DNA from: Phaffia rhodozyma
Taxonomy: Eukaryota; Basidiomycota; Tremellomycetes; Cystofilobasidiales; Mrakiaceae
Direction: 5' to 3'
Length of the DNA: 64,000 bases
Assembly (NCBI GenBank): GCA_014706385.1
Contig: JACGZH010000002.1
Coordinates: 930,001-994,000, forward strand
The translations under genes were made by a program, and so were the position numbers. Position 1 is the first letter of the stretch, and the number at the start of each line of letters is the position of its first letter. A model generated the notes under the pieces. It searched no databases, was not told the origin of the DNA, and saw only the letters and a program-made list of their open reading frames with translations. Below are positions 33,600 through 46,025 of this stretch, in pieces.

Positions 33600-36500
33600 A
33601 TGATAAATTCCTTTGATCTCCTACCAAGCGATCTCTGGGTGAGTCTCTCTCCTCTCCATGTTTCAATTTTCCCGCGTCTTCCGGTCTCTCGTTCTCCATC
33701 CGTCAGGATAAATCCGAAGACGGAGGTCATCTGTCAACAGATCATGGATACTTCCATCCTGACATCACACCCCTCTGAATAAGATTAAAACCAAAATTAA
33801 AAGCATTACTGATTTCTTATTTCCCTCTTTCAACACGCCCTTCTGGATCCCACAGGAATCAAGACCGTCCTCCCCTCATCCACCTCCTTCTCTCTCCCCG
33901 CCTTCATCATCGTCCTCATCCATCCCGTCTTCCTCCCACCCAGTGTCGATCCCTTCGTCTTACGCTCCTTCGAACGCGTCCTTTCCTGCTGCGTCCTCTC
34001 AGAGAGTTCAACCATCTCTCCCAAAGCCGACGCTCCTCTCAAACTACCCTGCTTGGATGGCACCCTCAGGATCTCCCGCGTCCAGCTACGAACGTAGATT
34101 GTCCCGCTCACCCTCGGCCGGTGGAAGGGTGACCGAAGGTGGACCTTGGGGTCAATCACCATCGTATCAACCCAGCTCGCTCAACCCAGTCTCTTTGTCC
34201 ACCACCACGTCGTCCTCGTCCTCCGCTCACAATAGAGATCGATCGGGCTCTAGACCTCGGAATTCGACGTCGCCCTCACCGGGTTTCCCGCAACGGGCCT
34301 CCTTCCAACCTGAGAATCCTGTGTCAACCTTAGAAGCAAGTTCCACTTCATTCTTCAATAATAGCAATAACAACAGCAGTGACGACAACAACAACAACAA
34401 CGGCGAACCGTTCAGCACACGCGATGAAGATTATGATAGCACACCCTCACCTCGTCTACAGATCAATCATTTCCCCCCTTCTCGCACACATTCGCCGCCC
34501 CATGCGCCACCCGGCACGTCTCGGTCTCGATCTCAATCGTTCGCACCTGGTTACGGCACTCACAGGCAAACAGACCGACCAGCGATGACCGGTATGACCC
34601 ACTTTTCCGTCGGTCCGCTCACCCTAGGCAACAATTGGGTTAGCTCGAATCAGCCAGACTCGACCGACGTTTTCGAAGACGACGAGGAGGATGAGAGATT
34701 CCCAGGAGGAAGGAGATTCGATCAGCCGATCGACAAGACAAAGTCATCAGCCATTGGGTTCGATCGAAGGGATATGCCCAGCTCCGGCTTGGGAGACGCA
34801 AGCAACATGGTCAGTCGATCCCCCACCTTCTTCATTCTCTGTGTATGCAGACAAGCTTCTTTCTTTTCCTTTGACGCGCATGTACTCACAGTCTCGACCT
34901 GTGTGACAGTCTCCGTTCTCCCGCGACTTTCAGGATATCATGCGTTCCAACAACGGCTCTCTCTTCGAGCCTCTCAAGTCTCCCAACCAACTCACCGATG
35001 AGTTCGGTTTCGGCCGAGGTGCTCTTGCCGGATACGGTCTCGATGAACACGGAGGCGGGGTTCTTGGCCTGGAAGGCACGTCACCTCCTCTTGGCGGTGG
35101 CGCAGGAGGAAGTGGCGCGACCAGCAGACGACATAGCGTCAGTGTTGTCAACCGACGAGGCTTCGACCGAGGTTCCAGTGGGTTACTCGAAATGAGCTTA
35201 ATAGAATCGACCGGGTTCGCCAATCAGGCTGGAAATCAGATCTTACAAGGCGGCTTCCGATCTGATATTCAATCGTCCAGGGCCCCTACGAGCTATCCCT
35301 CGTTTATTTACCCCGGTGCAAACAATTCTTCCCGGAACGGCGGCGGGGGTTTCACCGACGATGAATTTATCAGCAGTTTGAAGAAGTTAGACGTGAACGA
35401 GGACGACGATCTGCTCGCTCTCGCTTCAGGCCAACACTCGACCAACAAGCACTACCACGTGCCTTCGTCGACAAACACGTTCCAGCACCCTGCCTCCCTT
35501 CCGATTCTCGCGCCTTCGTCTCCGTCGTCCTTTGGAGGAAGTGTCTACCAAAACTCATTGTCGGCCGCGTCGTTCTTGCGTCCATTACCTGCCGAGGGCC
35601 GACAGCTGGAAAGACCGGGAACGAAGTCGAGAAGTGCAAGCTTCAACGGCAACGGCAGTGGCGGAGGAACGTCTACTTGGGGCGGTCTGAGTGCCATGTT
35701 GAATAGGGATGAACAGCCGGATGAGGAAATCTCTTACCCCAGAGGTCGAGGCGGATTCAGTCTCGCCCCCGGAGAAGGTGCCAGGGAGAGAGATCACTCG
35801 ATGCCCTCTTCCATAGGATTGTCTACCGGAAGACGGTTAGATTCGCCATCTTTCCGAGGCTCGCCCACATCCCCGATCGGATACGGTCGATCGTCGTCAA
35901 CCCATGCGGTCCAACTCCCTCCACCCTTGTCTCCGTCTCAAGGTGGTCAGTCCGGGTTTTCCCCGGCTGTCGGCAGGCAGTCGACCTACCTACCTGTCCA
36001 ATCGTCCGTCGGTGGCTTCCAACCTTTCGGTTCGTCCCAGTCCCAGCCACAGGGCCTCTCGGCTCGTACGGACTTTGGACAGACTACATCGAGCTTTGCA
36101 CCTTCGGCAAGTTTGGGCAGAATGTACCCTCCTTCGAACGCACCTGGTGGTCTTCAACCTACGGCTTACCAGACCCCTTTCGGGGGCCCTCAGCGAGGGT
36201 TCGTGCCTTCTATCCAACGGTCTCCTTTCCAGCAGCAGCCACAGCTATCACAGCCTCAGCAACTGTCGTCTCAGTCATTGCAACAGCAGTCGCACCAACA
36301 ACCACCCCAGCAACAGTTACAACAACAACAACAACAACAGCAGCAGCAGCTACAACTTCAACAGGGATCTCAGCACAGTGTTCCCTCTGCGCTCTACCCA
36401 CAGGGACCTCATCATTACCGTCAGTCCTCCTCCTCGTCCTCCCCGCCTTCCTCGACTACCATTCCCGCCGCCGCGGTCTCGAATAGTTCTGCTCTACTCG

Positions 36501-37560
36501 ATCTAGGTAAAGGGCTTCCTCTTCATGCCGTCCCTACGGCTACCAAGCTTTATATCGTCGAGTTCAAAGCCGGCCGAACCGATCTGTTTTACGCGATCGA
36601 TCCGACCCAGCCACTTGCCAAAGGGGACCTTGTCATCGTCGAAGCTGATAGAGGAAAAGACCTGGGAAAGATCATAAATGATAGTATCTCACTGGAGGAG
36701 GTCAAGCAGTTCCAGGAGCATCAAGCCGAGCTTGCGTTCTTGGCTCAACAGGCCGGTTTGGGTAACCAGGGCGGCGGCAGCGGTAGCGGTGGTGGTGGTG
36801 GTGGAGGAGGTGGCCCAAGCGCAAGTGGACAGGGAGGGGTCACGGTTAGAGGGCTTGCGAAGGAGATCATGCCGAAGAGGATATACTCCAAGGCTCAGCC
36901 GTTAGACGCACAGTCAGTGTCTCTCCGTTCGTTTCTAATTTAAAGATGAGATGTTTGGGGTGTTTCTTACTTGACGTTCTCCTCTCATCAGACTGCTTGC
37001 CACCAAGATGCAGGACGAGGCTAAAGCTCTTTGTAAGTCATTTCCTCCATGTGCGGCTCATTGGAGAGCTCTTATTGAAGAAGATCATTTTCTCTTCAAC
37101 CACAGGGCTCTGCCAGCAGAAAGTAAAGCAAAAGAAGTTGCCTATGGAAGTTGTCGATGCCGAGTACCAATGGTTAGTTTTTATCATTTTCGTCTATGAT
37201 CCCAATCCTTTCGCCTATCCTTTTCTGATTGTGTTTTGTCCCTGACTTGTTCTTTTCTCTAGGGACCGTCGGAAGCTCACCTTCTACTTTGTTGCCGAGA
37301 GAAGGATAGACTTTAGAGAGCTTGTACGTCATTCATTCTTCTTCTTCGCTCGATCGAGACCATGCGGGTAAGAACGATGATCTTAGAGACCATAGGACTG
37401 TCCTTGTTGATCGTTCCTGTTTCTTCTTCCTCCTTCGTCCCTCTTTGTCTTGCATATGATATCTCTACAGGTACGAGAGATGTTCCGCACATTTAAGACG
37501 AGGATCTGGATGGCTTGCCTCGGCGGACTGAACGGTCTCCCTCAAGATGGACCGGCCTAA
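33600..37560 (+). CDS. PSP1: PSP1 C-terminal domain protein
   Basis: Large, mostly disordered protein ending in a PSP1 domain, named for the yeast suppressor of DNA polymerase alpha mutants. Its biochemical role is not settled. The start ATG gives MINSFDLLPSDLW, then an intron, then SRPSSPHPPPSLSPPSSSS. About 750 residues of Ser/Pro/Gln/Gly-rich sequence follow, with a polyglutamine tract (about 36310-36365) and a poly-Gly tract (about 36775-36815). The PSP1 domain starts near 36540: ATKLYIVEFKAGRTDLFYA, DLVIVEADRGKDLGKII, AKEIMPKRIYSKAQPLDAQ, LCQQKVKQKKLPMEVVDAEY, WDRRKLTFYFVAERRIDFRE and REMFRTFKTRIWMACL. The domain exons are small and separated by introns of 60-150 nt. The stop follows LPQDGPA. 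Assignment of the domain is firm. Confidence 0.92.
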
Positions 37561-38447
37561 GGAATCCCTACCTTGACCAACTTTTTTCCTTTCCTTTCCT
37601 TCCCTCTTCTTCTTTATCCTATTTTATTTTCTTCTAGATGTAAGGAGACCCGTCTAGACGTGTAGACACGGGCGAGATCCTCCAAAGTTACTTGTGATGC
37701 CTCTCTTTTTTCTTTCCTCTCTTTCTAACCCAATGTTGTCTTCTTCCTTCACTCTTCGTCATCTCCTTGTGGGTTTTTTTTTGTTTGTCGATGTCTGTTC
37801 TGTTTATCTACGTACACAATTCACATCTCCACATCTCACTCTGATTCGAACAAAAAAAACACCAACAAAGCGAACAATCTTATACAACATGCAGGATGCA
37901 CGGAATCGCGGGGGAAAGAACGTCGGAAAAGACGATACATTCTTTTAGGGGGGTCGGGAAAGGGAGAAGGGAAGGTGTGGAGAAAACACGAACCACCTAT
38001 CCTTTCCTCTACATTCTCTCATCTTTCTCTGTCCCTCTTCTTTTTTCTTCTTCTTCTTGTCTCTCTCCTTATCATCTTCTGTAATATTAGCCTTTATGTT
38101 GTCTGTCTGGTACACATGCAGCCTCCGCTTTCTTGGTTGACTTTGCTCAAGAGGCTTCCAATCATCTTTCTTCCTTTCTTTCTCATCCTGCCTGTCGTAA
38201 CACGATGCTTCTCTAACTATCTCAATGTTTCATGCTACAACTCTCTATCTCCGTTTATATCTACCATGTAAAGGTAAAAAGAAAAAGAAAAAAGATAGAT
38301 TGTTTACGAAAGAAGTAGAAAACGCGAGCATTTATCGAACACATTGGATCTCGAAAAGAACCCCCCCCCCCCCCCCCCAAAGACCTTTTCCAAACCAAGA
38401 TCACAACCGAACCCGACCCAATTCCAATCTCAAGAAAGAGGAAGGAC
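37561..38447. other. Convergent 3' region, PSP1-domain gene / RGP1
   Basis: About 0.9 kb between two stop codons. It is T-rich on the PSP1 side and includes an 18-base run of C at 38361-38378 on the RGP1 side. No gene is recognised. Confidence 0.5.
38361..38378. repeat. Homopolymer of 18 C
   Basis: An uninterrupted run of 18 cytosines, read as G on the strand of the RGP1 transcript, lying 70 bp beyond its stop codon, probably in its 3' UTR. Confidence 0.9.
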
Positions 38448-41400
38448 TCAACAAACGACATAAACGACCCCCCCTTTCCGCTCACTTCCGTCTCCTCGAC
38501 CCATCCCTCCACCGGCCCCGGTAACACCGATGCCTAATCTCGAAGGTGGATAAACGACGATGGGCACATCACATTCTACGACTTCTGTCCTCATCTCCGC
38601 CCATACCACTCCTTCGTCTTGAGCCTTCCCTACCGATGCCGTTGCCGAAGAAGAAGAAGGAGAAGCGGGCATAGAGACAACAGGTGCGATGGATGGACCT
38701 GGTAGGAACGCATGGTGCCTAGGATCATCAAACTCTTGATACTGGGGATCAGGAACCATCGGTAACAGGTGTGAGGGCAGAGAGATAGTCGACGGATCCT
38801 GTCCCTGACGAGCTTTCATCGGTACCGAGACTAGGAATGACAGTTTGATCTTCCATTCGAGTCCTCCAGGATGGGAACGTGGGGTTTGACCGGTTCGGTT
38901 CGTACCACCGCTGGTGGCGCCATTGTTGATCCCGGTATGACTGCTACTACGGGAAGATGAGAACCGTCGAGGAGTCTCGGCTGATTCAGGCTCGGCGCGA
39001 AGGACGAAAGAAGGTGAGACCGAGCTGCCGCCTGCTGTTCCCGGAGAGGGGATATCAAGCGAGAACGGAAGTCGAGATGTATGTATCGTGAGCGAGTTGT
39101 GGAAATCGGCGTGTGTTCGGATGAGTGATTGGAGGGAAGACGAGTGGGGTGGATGGAGGGAGGAGGGGATGATCTCATGTGCTTGCAGTTGCGCGGAAAA
39201 CTGAGAGGACAATCATCAATGTCGGGCGAGATTAGCATCGAGTATAACAGACCTAGCTCCCCTTGGGAGTCTTTATATTGAACATAAAGGGAAGGGAAAC
39301 CAACCTTGAGAACTTTTCGGGTTGCATTGGGTTCGTTAAATTCCACAACACCTTGGACAGTCTCGCCTAATCTGAAAGCGGATTTGACGAGAGTAAATAC
39401 AGCGACGATCTGCCCATCCTTTTCAATATCATATGAAGCTAAGCCAAGGCATCGCCCAAAGCAGAGAGAGGACAAACGACATCAGGCTCATGGTGACGGA
39501 GGATCCGAAGGAAGAGAGAAAATCCGGTCAACTAACCTTTCCGACTACTTCTCAACAGCCCCTCCAAGATCTCCTCGCACTGTATCTCATCTTCGTCCGA
39601 TCTACTAGTCTCCAACAAGGCTCTAGATTTCTTCCTGTTCGCGCCCGGTTCGTTGTCCACCGAATCAACCTCCGTCGAGGTTTCTCCGTTTATCTGAAGT
39701 TTAGGCAGCATGATTGAATGAGTCGTAGGGCTGAGTGCCTGACTTCGGGTGTGCTTGTGTTTAGGGGTCATTGCATCAGGGCCAAGCTGTGGGTTTGGAG
39801 GGGGTGCATCTGGAGGGAGGGGAGGGAGTTCTGGCTCTTGCAGAGGAATAGTGGAGAGCAGATGGGCGACATAGGACCGGAAAGAAGACTCGGTCGAAGG
39901 AGCGGCTATGTTTTTTTATGTACGATGAGTATACGTTACACCATGTGGAATCTTAGGAACGGCGCAGAGAGAGGAACGTCTCAAACGATAAGAACTCACG
40001 ATTAAAATCTGCTTCCTCTTTGCGTTCTTTCCTCTTCTTTGAGCTCGTCCGATTTCCTTTCCCGACTAGTGTTGGCTCTAACTTTTGGAGAGACGCCTCT
40101 TCTTTCCTCTGTATCACCGGTTTCATCAGGTCGTATCCGTCTTTCCTGGCCAGACTATCAACCCCTCCCCAGACTCGAAGAGGGACTTTGATAACCTGAC
40201 TCAGCGTTTTCTTCCGACGGAACGCGTTTGGATTGTCAAAACCTGGTCGAAGGGCAGGAAGTGAGTATTCGATCTCGATCCCGATGACAAGGGAGTACGA
40301 GATCTTGAGCGCTCGCCCTCTAAAACTGGGCGGTAATGTTGCTGGAATAGGGAGAGAATACATATCTATATCATGTCATTAACAGCAAAGGAATACGTGT
40401 CGAGATAAATCCCACAGGTCAGCCGTGTTTGTAAGTCTTTTGTTGCCTACAGAGCGCTAAGATAGTCGAAGCAAGAAAAGAATAAATCACTCACAATCTG
40501 AAGAGATCAGACCTGATTCTGTCTGTTCCACTGTAGGTTTCAACTCTAATCCGACCCCCAGCACGCTTTTTAGCGTCTCCAATACCGGAACCTCCCTCAC
40601 CGTCCTCTCCCATTGTTTCCTCCTTTCAGCCTCCATAGACCCTGTCGCTTGAACGCCTACACCTGTCCATACGCCTCTCGCGATCCCAAACAACGAGCTT
40701 GTTAAACTGGGCGGCTTGGCGTGAAGGGCCGGTGGCGGAAGTGAGAACCACGAAGCGGGGTTTAACGACCCTGGACTCATCAGCGAGAGAGAGCCTGTGA
40801 AACTAGATTCGCCAGGCTTTGGTGAATCCGGGGTAGGTAACATCCCAGATCCAACAGAGGAAGTTTCTAATAAGGCATGTCGCAGCGGGAGAAGAGATTC
40901 TGCTGGAAGATACTGTGGGGAAGGCGTTAGGTTGGCGACTAGATGGACGTACGACCAGGTGATTTTTAATCCGTTTGTAGAGGACGGCGACGGTGGCAAC
41001 GATGGTGATGGCGACGATGATGGTGATAGAGGTGGAAGTGCGCTCTCGGGAGGTCTGGTAAGAGAACTTGCTCGAGGAGTCTGAGGAGAAGGAACGCCAA
41101 GTCCTAAATTGGATGAATATGACGGTCGGGATCGATGACCCGCTCCAGATGGACGAGTCGAGGTCGGCGGACGTAAAGGAGAAGAAAAGGCATCGTCCTC
41201 ATCTGTTGCAGCCGTTGAATTTGAGACGGATGATGATTCCTCTTGGATGGGCGAGTCTAGCGATCCTGTCGATGTCGAGAGATCTAGAGCAAGACCTTTT
41301 CCTTTCATTTCATCCATCGGATTGATTGTATAGTCTTCAGATTCGATCTCAGATTGATGAGATGGTTCGGTTTCAAGAATGGAAGGCATAGACAGATTTG

Positions 41401-42561
41401 ATGAAGTCGACGCGCTAGAAACTGATCTTGATCCTCCTCCGGGCTTGGTTGTTGATAGAGGTGATTGAAACAGTGAGGCAGGAATGTGTGATGGCTTTCG
41501 AGCATGAGGATGGGAAGGTGGAAAGGCAGAAATATTTCGAGTGGAGGGGGATGTGTACGTCGGTCGGAGAGTGTTGGTCCGTGGAGGTGTTTGTAACGGT
41601 GATGCTAAAACCGAGAGCGCAGACCGCACAACCAACGAAAGGAGATAGTTCGTTAAAATTATCCGATATCAAACTTAAGGAGCAAGCAGATAGAGAAAGA
41701 AAGGAGGGTATAGAGAGACTAACGTTGAATGGTTGACGACTCCTCAGCAGTAGAAACTAATGAGGCCATCGCAGGAATTGTTGAAACTGACTGAGATCTT
41801 CCGAATTGTAGTCTGTTCGTCCTCCCCTTCCCCTTCTTATCTTCTGTTTTCGGACTCTCTCCTATCTGGATCGGATCCTCTGCCGAGTAAGCGGTCGTGG
41901 AAGGTTCGTCTGTATCTGGCTGCTTCTCGAGAGCTAACTCCTTGACCAAACCGGCAAGCTCCGACCCAGACGACGATCGCCTGCAATGACCTTTCGGTTG
42001 AATTTCTGACGGCAACGATGATGATGACGATGATGGCAAGACCTTCAACTGTTTGGAAGTTGCATCTGTTGACTTTCTTCTCCGACCAACTAGTCCACGC
42101 CTAGGTGGGAGGTCATCCGAGCTGTACTTTTCGAGGGAAAATACTTCAGATTGGAGGTGTGCGTAAGGCGAATCTCCCGTTCGAGGGGGGACTTGTTCCC
42201 GGAAGGATCTATTCGCCGGTGTACTCAAACTTTGGACCGCCCGATGGACCGGTTTCTTTGGGGTATACGGAGGAATGGCAGGAGACGGAGGTATATAAGG
42301 CGAGTTGGGTTGCGGAAGATGGACTGCTGAAGATGAAGCTGTAGCTATACCTGTTGACCCGGTCGGCGTAGCCGTACCAACAGCAGATGCTGAAGTAAAC
42401 GGAACGCACGAGAGCGAGATTTTCGCCTGAAAGAGTTCACCCGCAAACACAGACGGCCGAAGAGGCGTCACAGTGACAAGTAGCTTGGGAGGTGGGCTAT
42501 CCTCCTGGGCGACCTTCAGTGATGAGGTCAGAGAGGACGCGAACGAGGGCAAGAAAGACAT
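38448..42561 (-). CDS. RGP1: Rgp1, subunit of the Ric1-Rgp1 Rab GEF
   Basis: Golgi-associated subunit of the Ric1-Rgp1 complex, which activates the Rab GTPase Ypt6/Rab6 in endosome-to-Golgi traffic. The start ATG at 42561 gives MSFLPSFASSLTSSLKVAQE, then LLVTVTPLRPSVFAGELFQA, the arrestin-like beta-sandwich opening. A long Ser/Pro-rich insertion follows. The conserved core has GLKITWSYVHLVANLTPSPQ, then ATLPPSFRGRALKISYSLVI, VIKVPLRVWGGVD, and SYDIEKDGQIVAVFTLVKS followed by AFRLGETVQGVVEFNE. Then come FSAQLQAHEIIPSSL, FHNSLTIHTSRLPFSLDIP, GLEWKIKLSFLVSVP and VVECDVPIVVYP near the stop. The order matches the Rgp1 family; inserted low-complexity segments make it longer than yeast Rgp1. About seven exons. 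Confidence 0.9.
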
Positions 42562-43058
42562 TTGTCCTACTCTTTTTTTTACCTTCCTTTCTAATCAGAG
42601 ATGACGACCGCAATGGTAGAGGGTTCGAAGACTAAGTATCACCTTCCCAACCACCAAGTCCAGATTTTGACGGGCAGAGGTCGATCCCAGTCTCAAACCG
42701 GAGAGGAACAGGCTGGAGAGAAGAGGAAGTAGCTGAGAGATCCTTCTATATCTTCTGTTGGTTGATGATTATCAGTGGGACGATGGGAAAGAGTGTGCTT
42801 TGGACACTGATTAGATCTCGTTTGTGCTGCGCGTTTGTGCTACACATTATCACCGTTGGCCTTGCTTGTTCGTCTCTTACACAGTCGAGTTCATGTACAA
42901 CGGAGAGATTTCAAAGACAGGAAAGAAGGCCAAGAAGATAACCATATTCTATGTTATAACACAAAGGGAGCCCCTGTTCGACGAAGCGAACCGTTACATC
43001 GTGTCTTTTCTCTTTCACTTTCGTTCTTTCTTTTCCTTTCATCGTTCTCACCACGTGT
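42562..43058. promoter_or_regulatory. RGP1 upstream region / CCT7 3' flank
   Basis: About 0.5 kb between two tandem minus-strand genes. It includes the RGP1 promoter and the CCT7 3' UTR. A 43-codon open frame on the plus strand (42601-42732, starting MTTAMVEGSKTKYHLPNHQV) begins 39 bp from the RGP1 start but has no recognised features. Confidence 0.4.
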
Positions 43059-45788
43059 CTTAACGTCTGGGCATTCCTCGTCCTCGTCCTCGGATCGCAC
43101 CCTGTGCACCCCGAGGCATAGGAGGTCCAGCCTGGGGCTGATTAAGTCGAAAGTAGAATTGAAGAAGTAATGATATAAGTCTAATGATTTGACAACGATA
43201 TCGACAGAAGACAGAATAGATGCACGTACCTGCTCGCTCTGAGGGTTTCGGACAGTCTCGTCAATACTAAGAATCAGGCAGGCAGCCTCGACCGCCGAGC
43301 TGAGCGCATTCGTCTTGACCAAACTGGGCTCCCAAACAAACTATCAGGACGCCAGTGACCTCTATGGTTAGCTAGTTGATTTTTTGTATTGACTCTATTC
43401 GTTCTCAAAAAAGGAAACAAACGAACCTTCTCCATGTTGTCCTTCACACCCTCGCTGTCGATATCCACACCAGCCCAAATGTCTCCCTTGGCGTGGCTCA
43501 TTCGAAGCTTGTTCAACACGTCGGTTGCGTCAAACCCGGCATTGTCACAGATTTGTCGAGGGATGATTTCGAGAGCCTTGGCGAGCGCACCGATGATGAG
43601 CTGCTGCTTGCCCTGAATAGTTCGGGAGTGGTTTCGGAGGTAGGCAGAGATCTCCATCTGTGTCAAGGATTTGCGGGGGAGAGGAAGAGAAGAGAAGGAA
43701 AAGAACGATGGCTCTCAGTTCAAACAGATCGACCCGTCAACAAAGGTAAAATGTGAAGACTAACCTCGGTAGCTCCTCCACCGGCCACGACATGTGAGTT
43801 TTTGATAGCCCGCTTGACGATCATAATCGAATCATGCAAACTTCTCTCGACTTCGGCAATGAATTGATCGGCTCCACCCCTCAACACAAGTGTGCACGTC
43901 TTTGCCTGCGGGCAATCCTCAAAGATGTTGAATCGCTCGCCTCCGATCTGCTTCTCTTCGAACTTTCCACACGAACCAAGGTGCTTGTCATCAATATCAG
44001 AGCATGTCGACTGGACGGATCCACCGACAGCCTGGACCACTCGGCGAAGGTCATCCGGGCTGACTCGACCAGCGCAGAAGATATCTCGGTCGGCAAAGTA
44101 CTGAGTGGCAAGATCACCAATAGGAAGCTTGGAGAGAACGACCTTTGCTCCAGTGGCCACGATAGCCTCGAGCTTGTTGTAGATGATCGTCCACTCGGCA
44201 TCGACGATGGCTTGGTATTCCTGTTGATAACCCGGGATGGAATTCGAGTGATCAGTTATTTGTTATTGGTACACCAAACTAGATCGCACAAGTATTCAAG
44301 AGAGAGTCGACGTACCGAAACTTGGTTGACTCGGACCTCAGCGTTATCCTTCTCGGCCTTCAACTCCAATTCGACGTTCAAGCAAAGAACCTTGGGGTCC
44401 TTGAAGCTCTTAGGCTGCTGCTCGAAACCGGCGTAGGAGAACGTCTTCTTGAAAGCAACACCCTGGACCAACAAGGAATCCTGAATAATGCAATAGATCC
44501 ATCACGACACAACCTAGATATTAGTCAATTCATCCTGGAGGGACAAGCAGCACCATGGTTAACGACCTACCTGCATTCCACCTCCGGCCACTTTTTTCAC
44601 ACCAATCAAGTTTTCATCAAGATCATCCTGATCCAAGCAGAGCACAGCGTCGACCACCATTTTCGAAAAGAAAGGTTTCTGAGAGTGAATGAGTTTGGAA
44701 GACATGGAGGTAGAGGCGAGAAGGTGAAGATGTTTTCGGAATTGCCTTTAAAGTTGTTTCATTTGAGGTTTTAGCTCGGTACTCGTGAAATTCAGGGGTT
44801 CAGCAGTGAATAAAGAGGGATGAGAAATATACGAACTCGGGGTTGGACTTGTCGATGGGTACAGCGATCTCCTTGATCTTGTCAAGGGCCTATGAAATCA
44901 GAACAATAAATGGTTAGCTCAGTATTCTTTAACACAGCGTAATGCAAAAGGTCTCGACCAAATCTAAGAAAAAGAACAAGTAGGATGTATGCTTACCAAC
45001 TGGCAACCTGTTCTCAAACCCTTCTGGATGATCCACACACCAACACCATCCTCGACAAAGGGTCGGATCTCTTTCAAGATCTCTCCAGCAAGCAGAACAA
45101 CAGAGGTTGTTCCATCTCCAACCTCGGCGTCCTGAGCTCGAGCGATATCGACGAGGGTCTTGGCGGCGGGGTGAACGATGTCAAGAAGCTTGAGAATGGT
45201 GGCTCCGTCATTTGAGATAGTTGCGTTTCCCTGTCAGCCGAATAAGAAAAACCCCGGAGACAAAAGGAAGATAATCGAGGATCGTGTTTCGTTGTCAGGA
45301 ACGGCTACTTTGATCAGTCGTAGAGCTACTAACGGGAGGAGACCTTAAAAAGAAGGAGTACATACACTGGCGTCGACAATAAGCTTGTCCATTCCTCGAG
45401 GACCAAGCGTGGTTGAGACCACGCTGGCTACTGATAAACAAGCAGAGATGTTGGAGAGAAGCTGAGGAACACCCTGGGAGGAATCGGTACCCTCTGTTTC
45501 GATGGAAGCAGACGCCGACAATTCATATCATGAGAAGAGGCGATACCAAGCGTCAGAGCAGTTTCTTGAGACGGTTAATAAAGACATGAAAGATGACGAA
45601 GAAGAAAAGAAGAGAAGAACAAACCTCGGAGGAGAACCACAGTGGGTTGCTAGATAGAAGAGAGATCCATCGAATTTATAATCAACCGGTCAACTTTCAA
45701 ATGACCTCCAAACAAGACACATTCACTCCTCACACGACCAAACAAACGACAAGCTTACCATGTACGGAAGTCTACCCTGGCCTTGCAT
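43059..45788 (-). CDS. CCT7: CCT/TRiC chaperonin subunit eta
   Basis: Eta subunit of the cytosolic chaperonin that folds actin, tubulin and other proteins with ATP. The start ATG at 45788 gives [10 protein letters not shown], then an intron, then [23 protein letters not shown]-site motifs are clear: [34 protein letters not shown] and [15 protein letters not shown], with the later [17 protein letters not shown]. The substrate-binding region includes [20 protein letters not shown]. The end is [20 protein letters not shown] and, after introns, a Gly/Arg tail [13 protein letters not shown]. The N-terminus is a few residues longer than the common MSLQQPTVVLL form. About ten exons. It shares a 237-bp divergent promoter with the thioesterase gene. 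Confidence 0.97.
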
Positions 45789-46025
45789 GATGCTAATGGT
45801 ATAGAGGAGAAGAGGGTTTGATGGAAGGAGTGCGAGAAAGCGAAAGAAAGAAAGTGCTAGAGTTGTCTAGTCGAGGCCAAAAAGCGAGTTACCTAAGGGT
45901 CCAGATTCGAGTAGGAGTAGATAGATGAATTTCGTAACCATGCCTGCAGACCGTAAGCCTGGCACTACTCACACCTCGGCTATGCACCTTTCTCTCCAGT
46001 TATCCATTCCTCTCTACTGATCTGG
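45789..46025. promoter_or_regulatory. Short bidirectional promoter, CCT7 / thioesterase
   Basis: Only 237 bp separate the two divergent start codons, so the genes probably share promoter elements. No specific site is recognised. Confidence 0.5.

Noticed and set aside
42601..42732. 43-codon open frame divergent from RGP1
   Set aside because: Too short, no recognised features and within the promoter; noted but not called as a gene.
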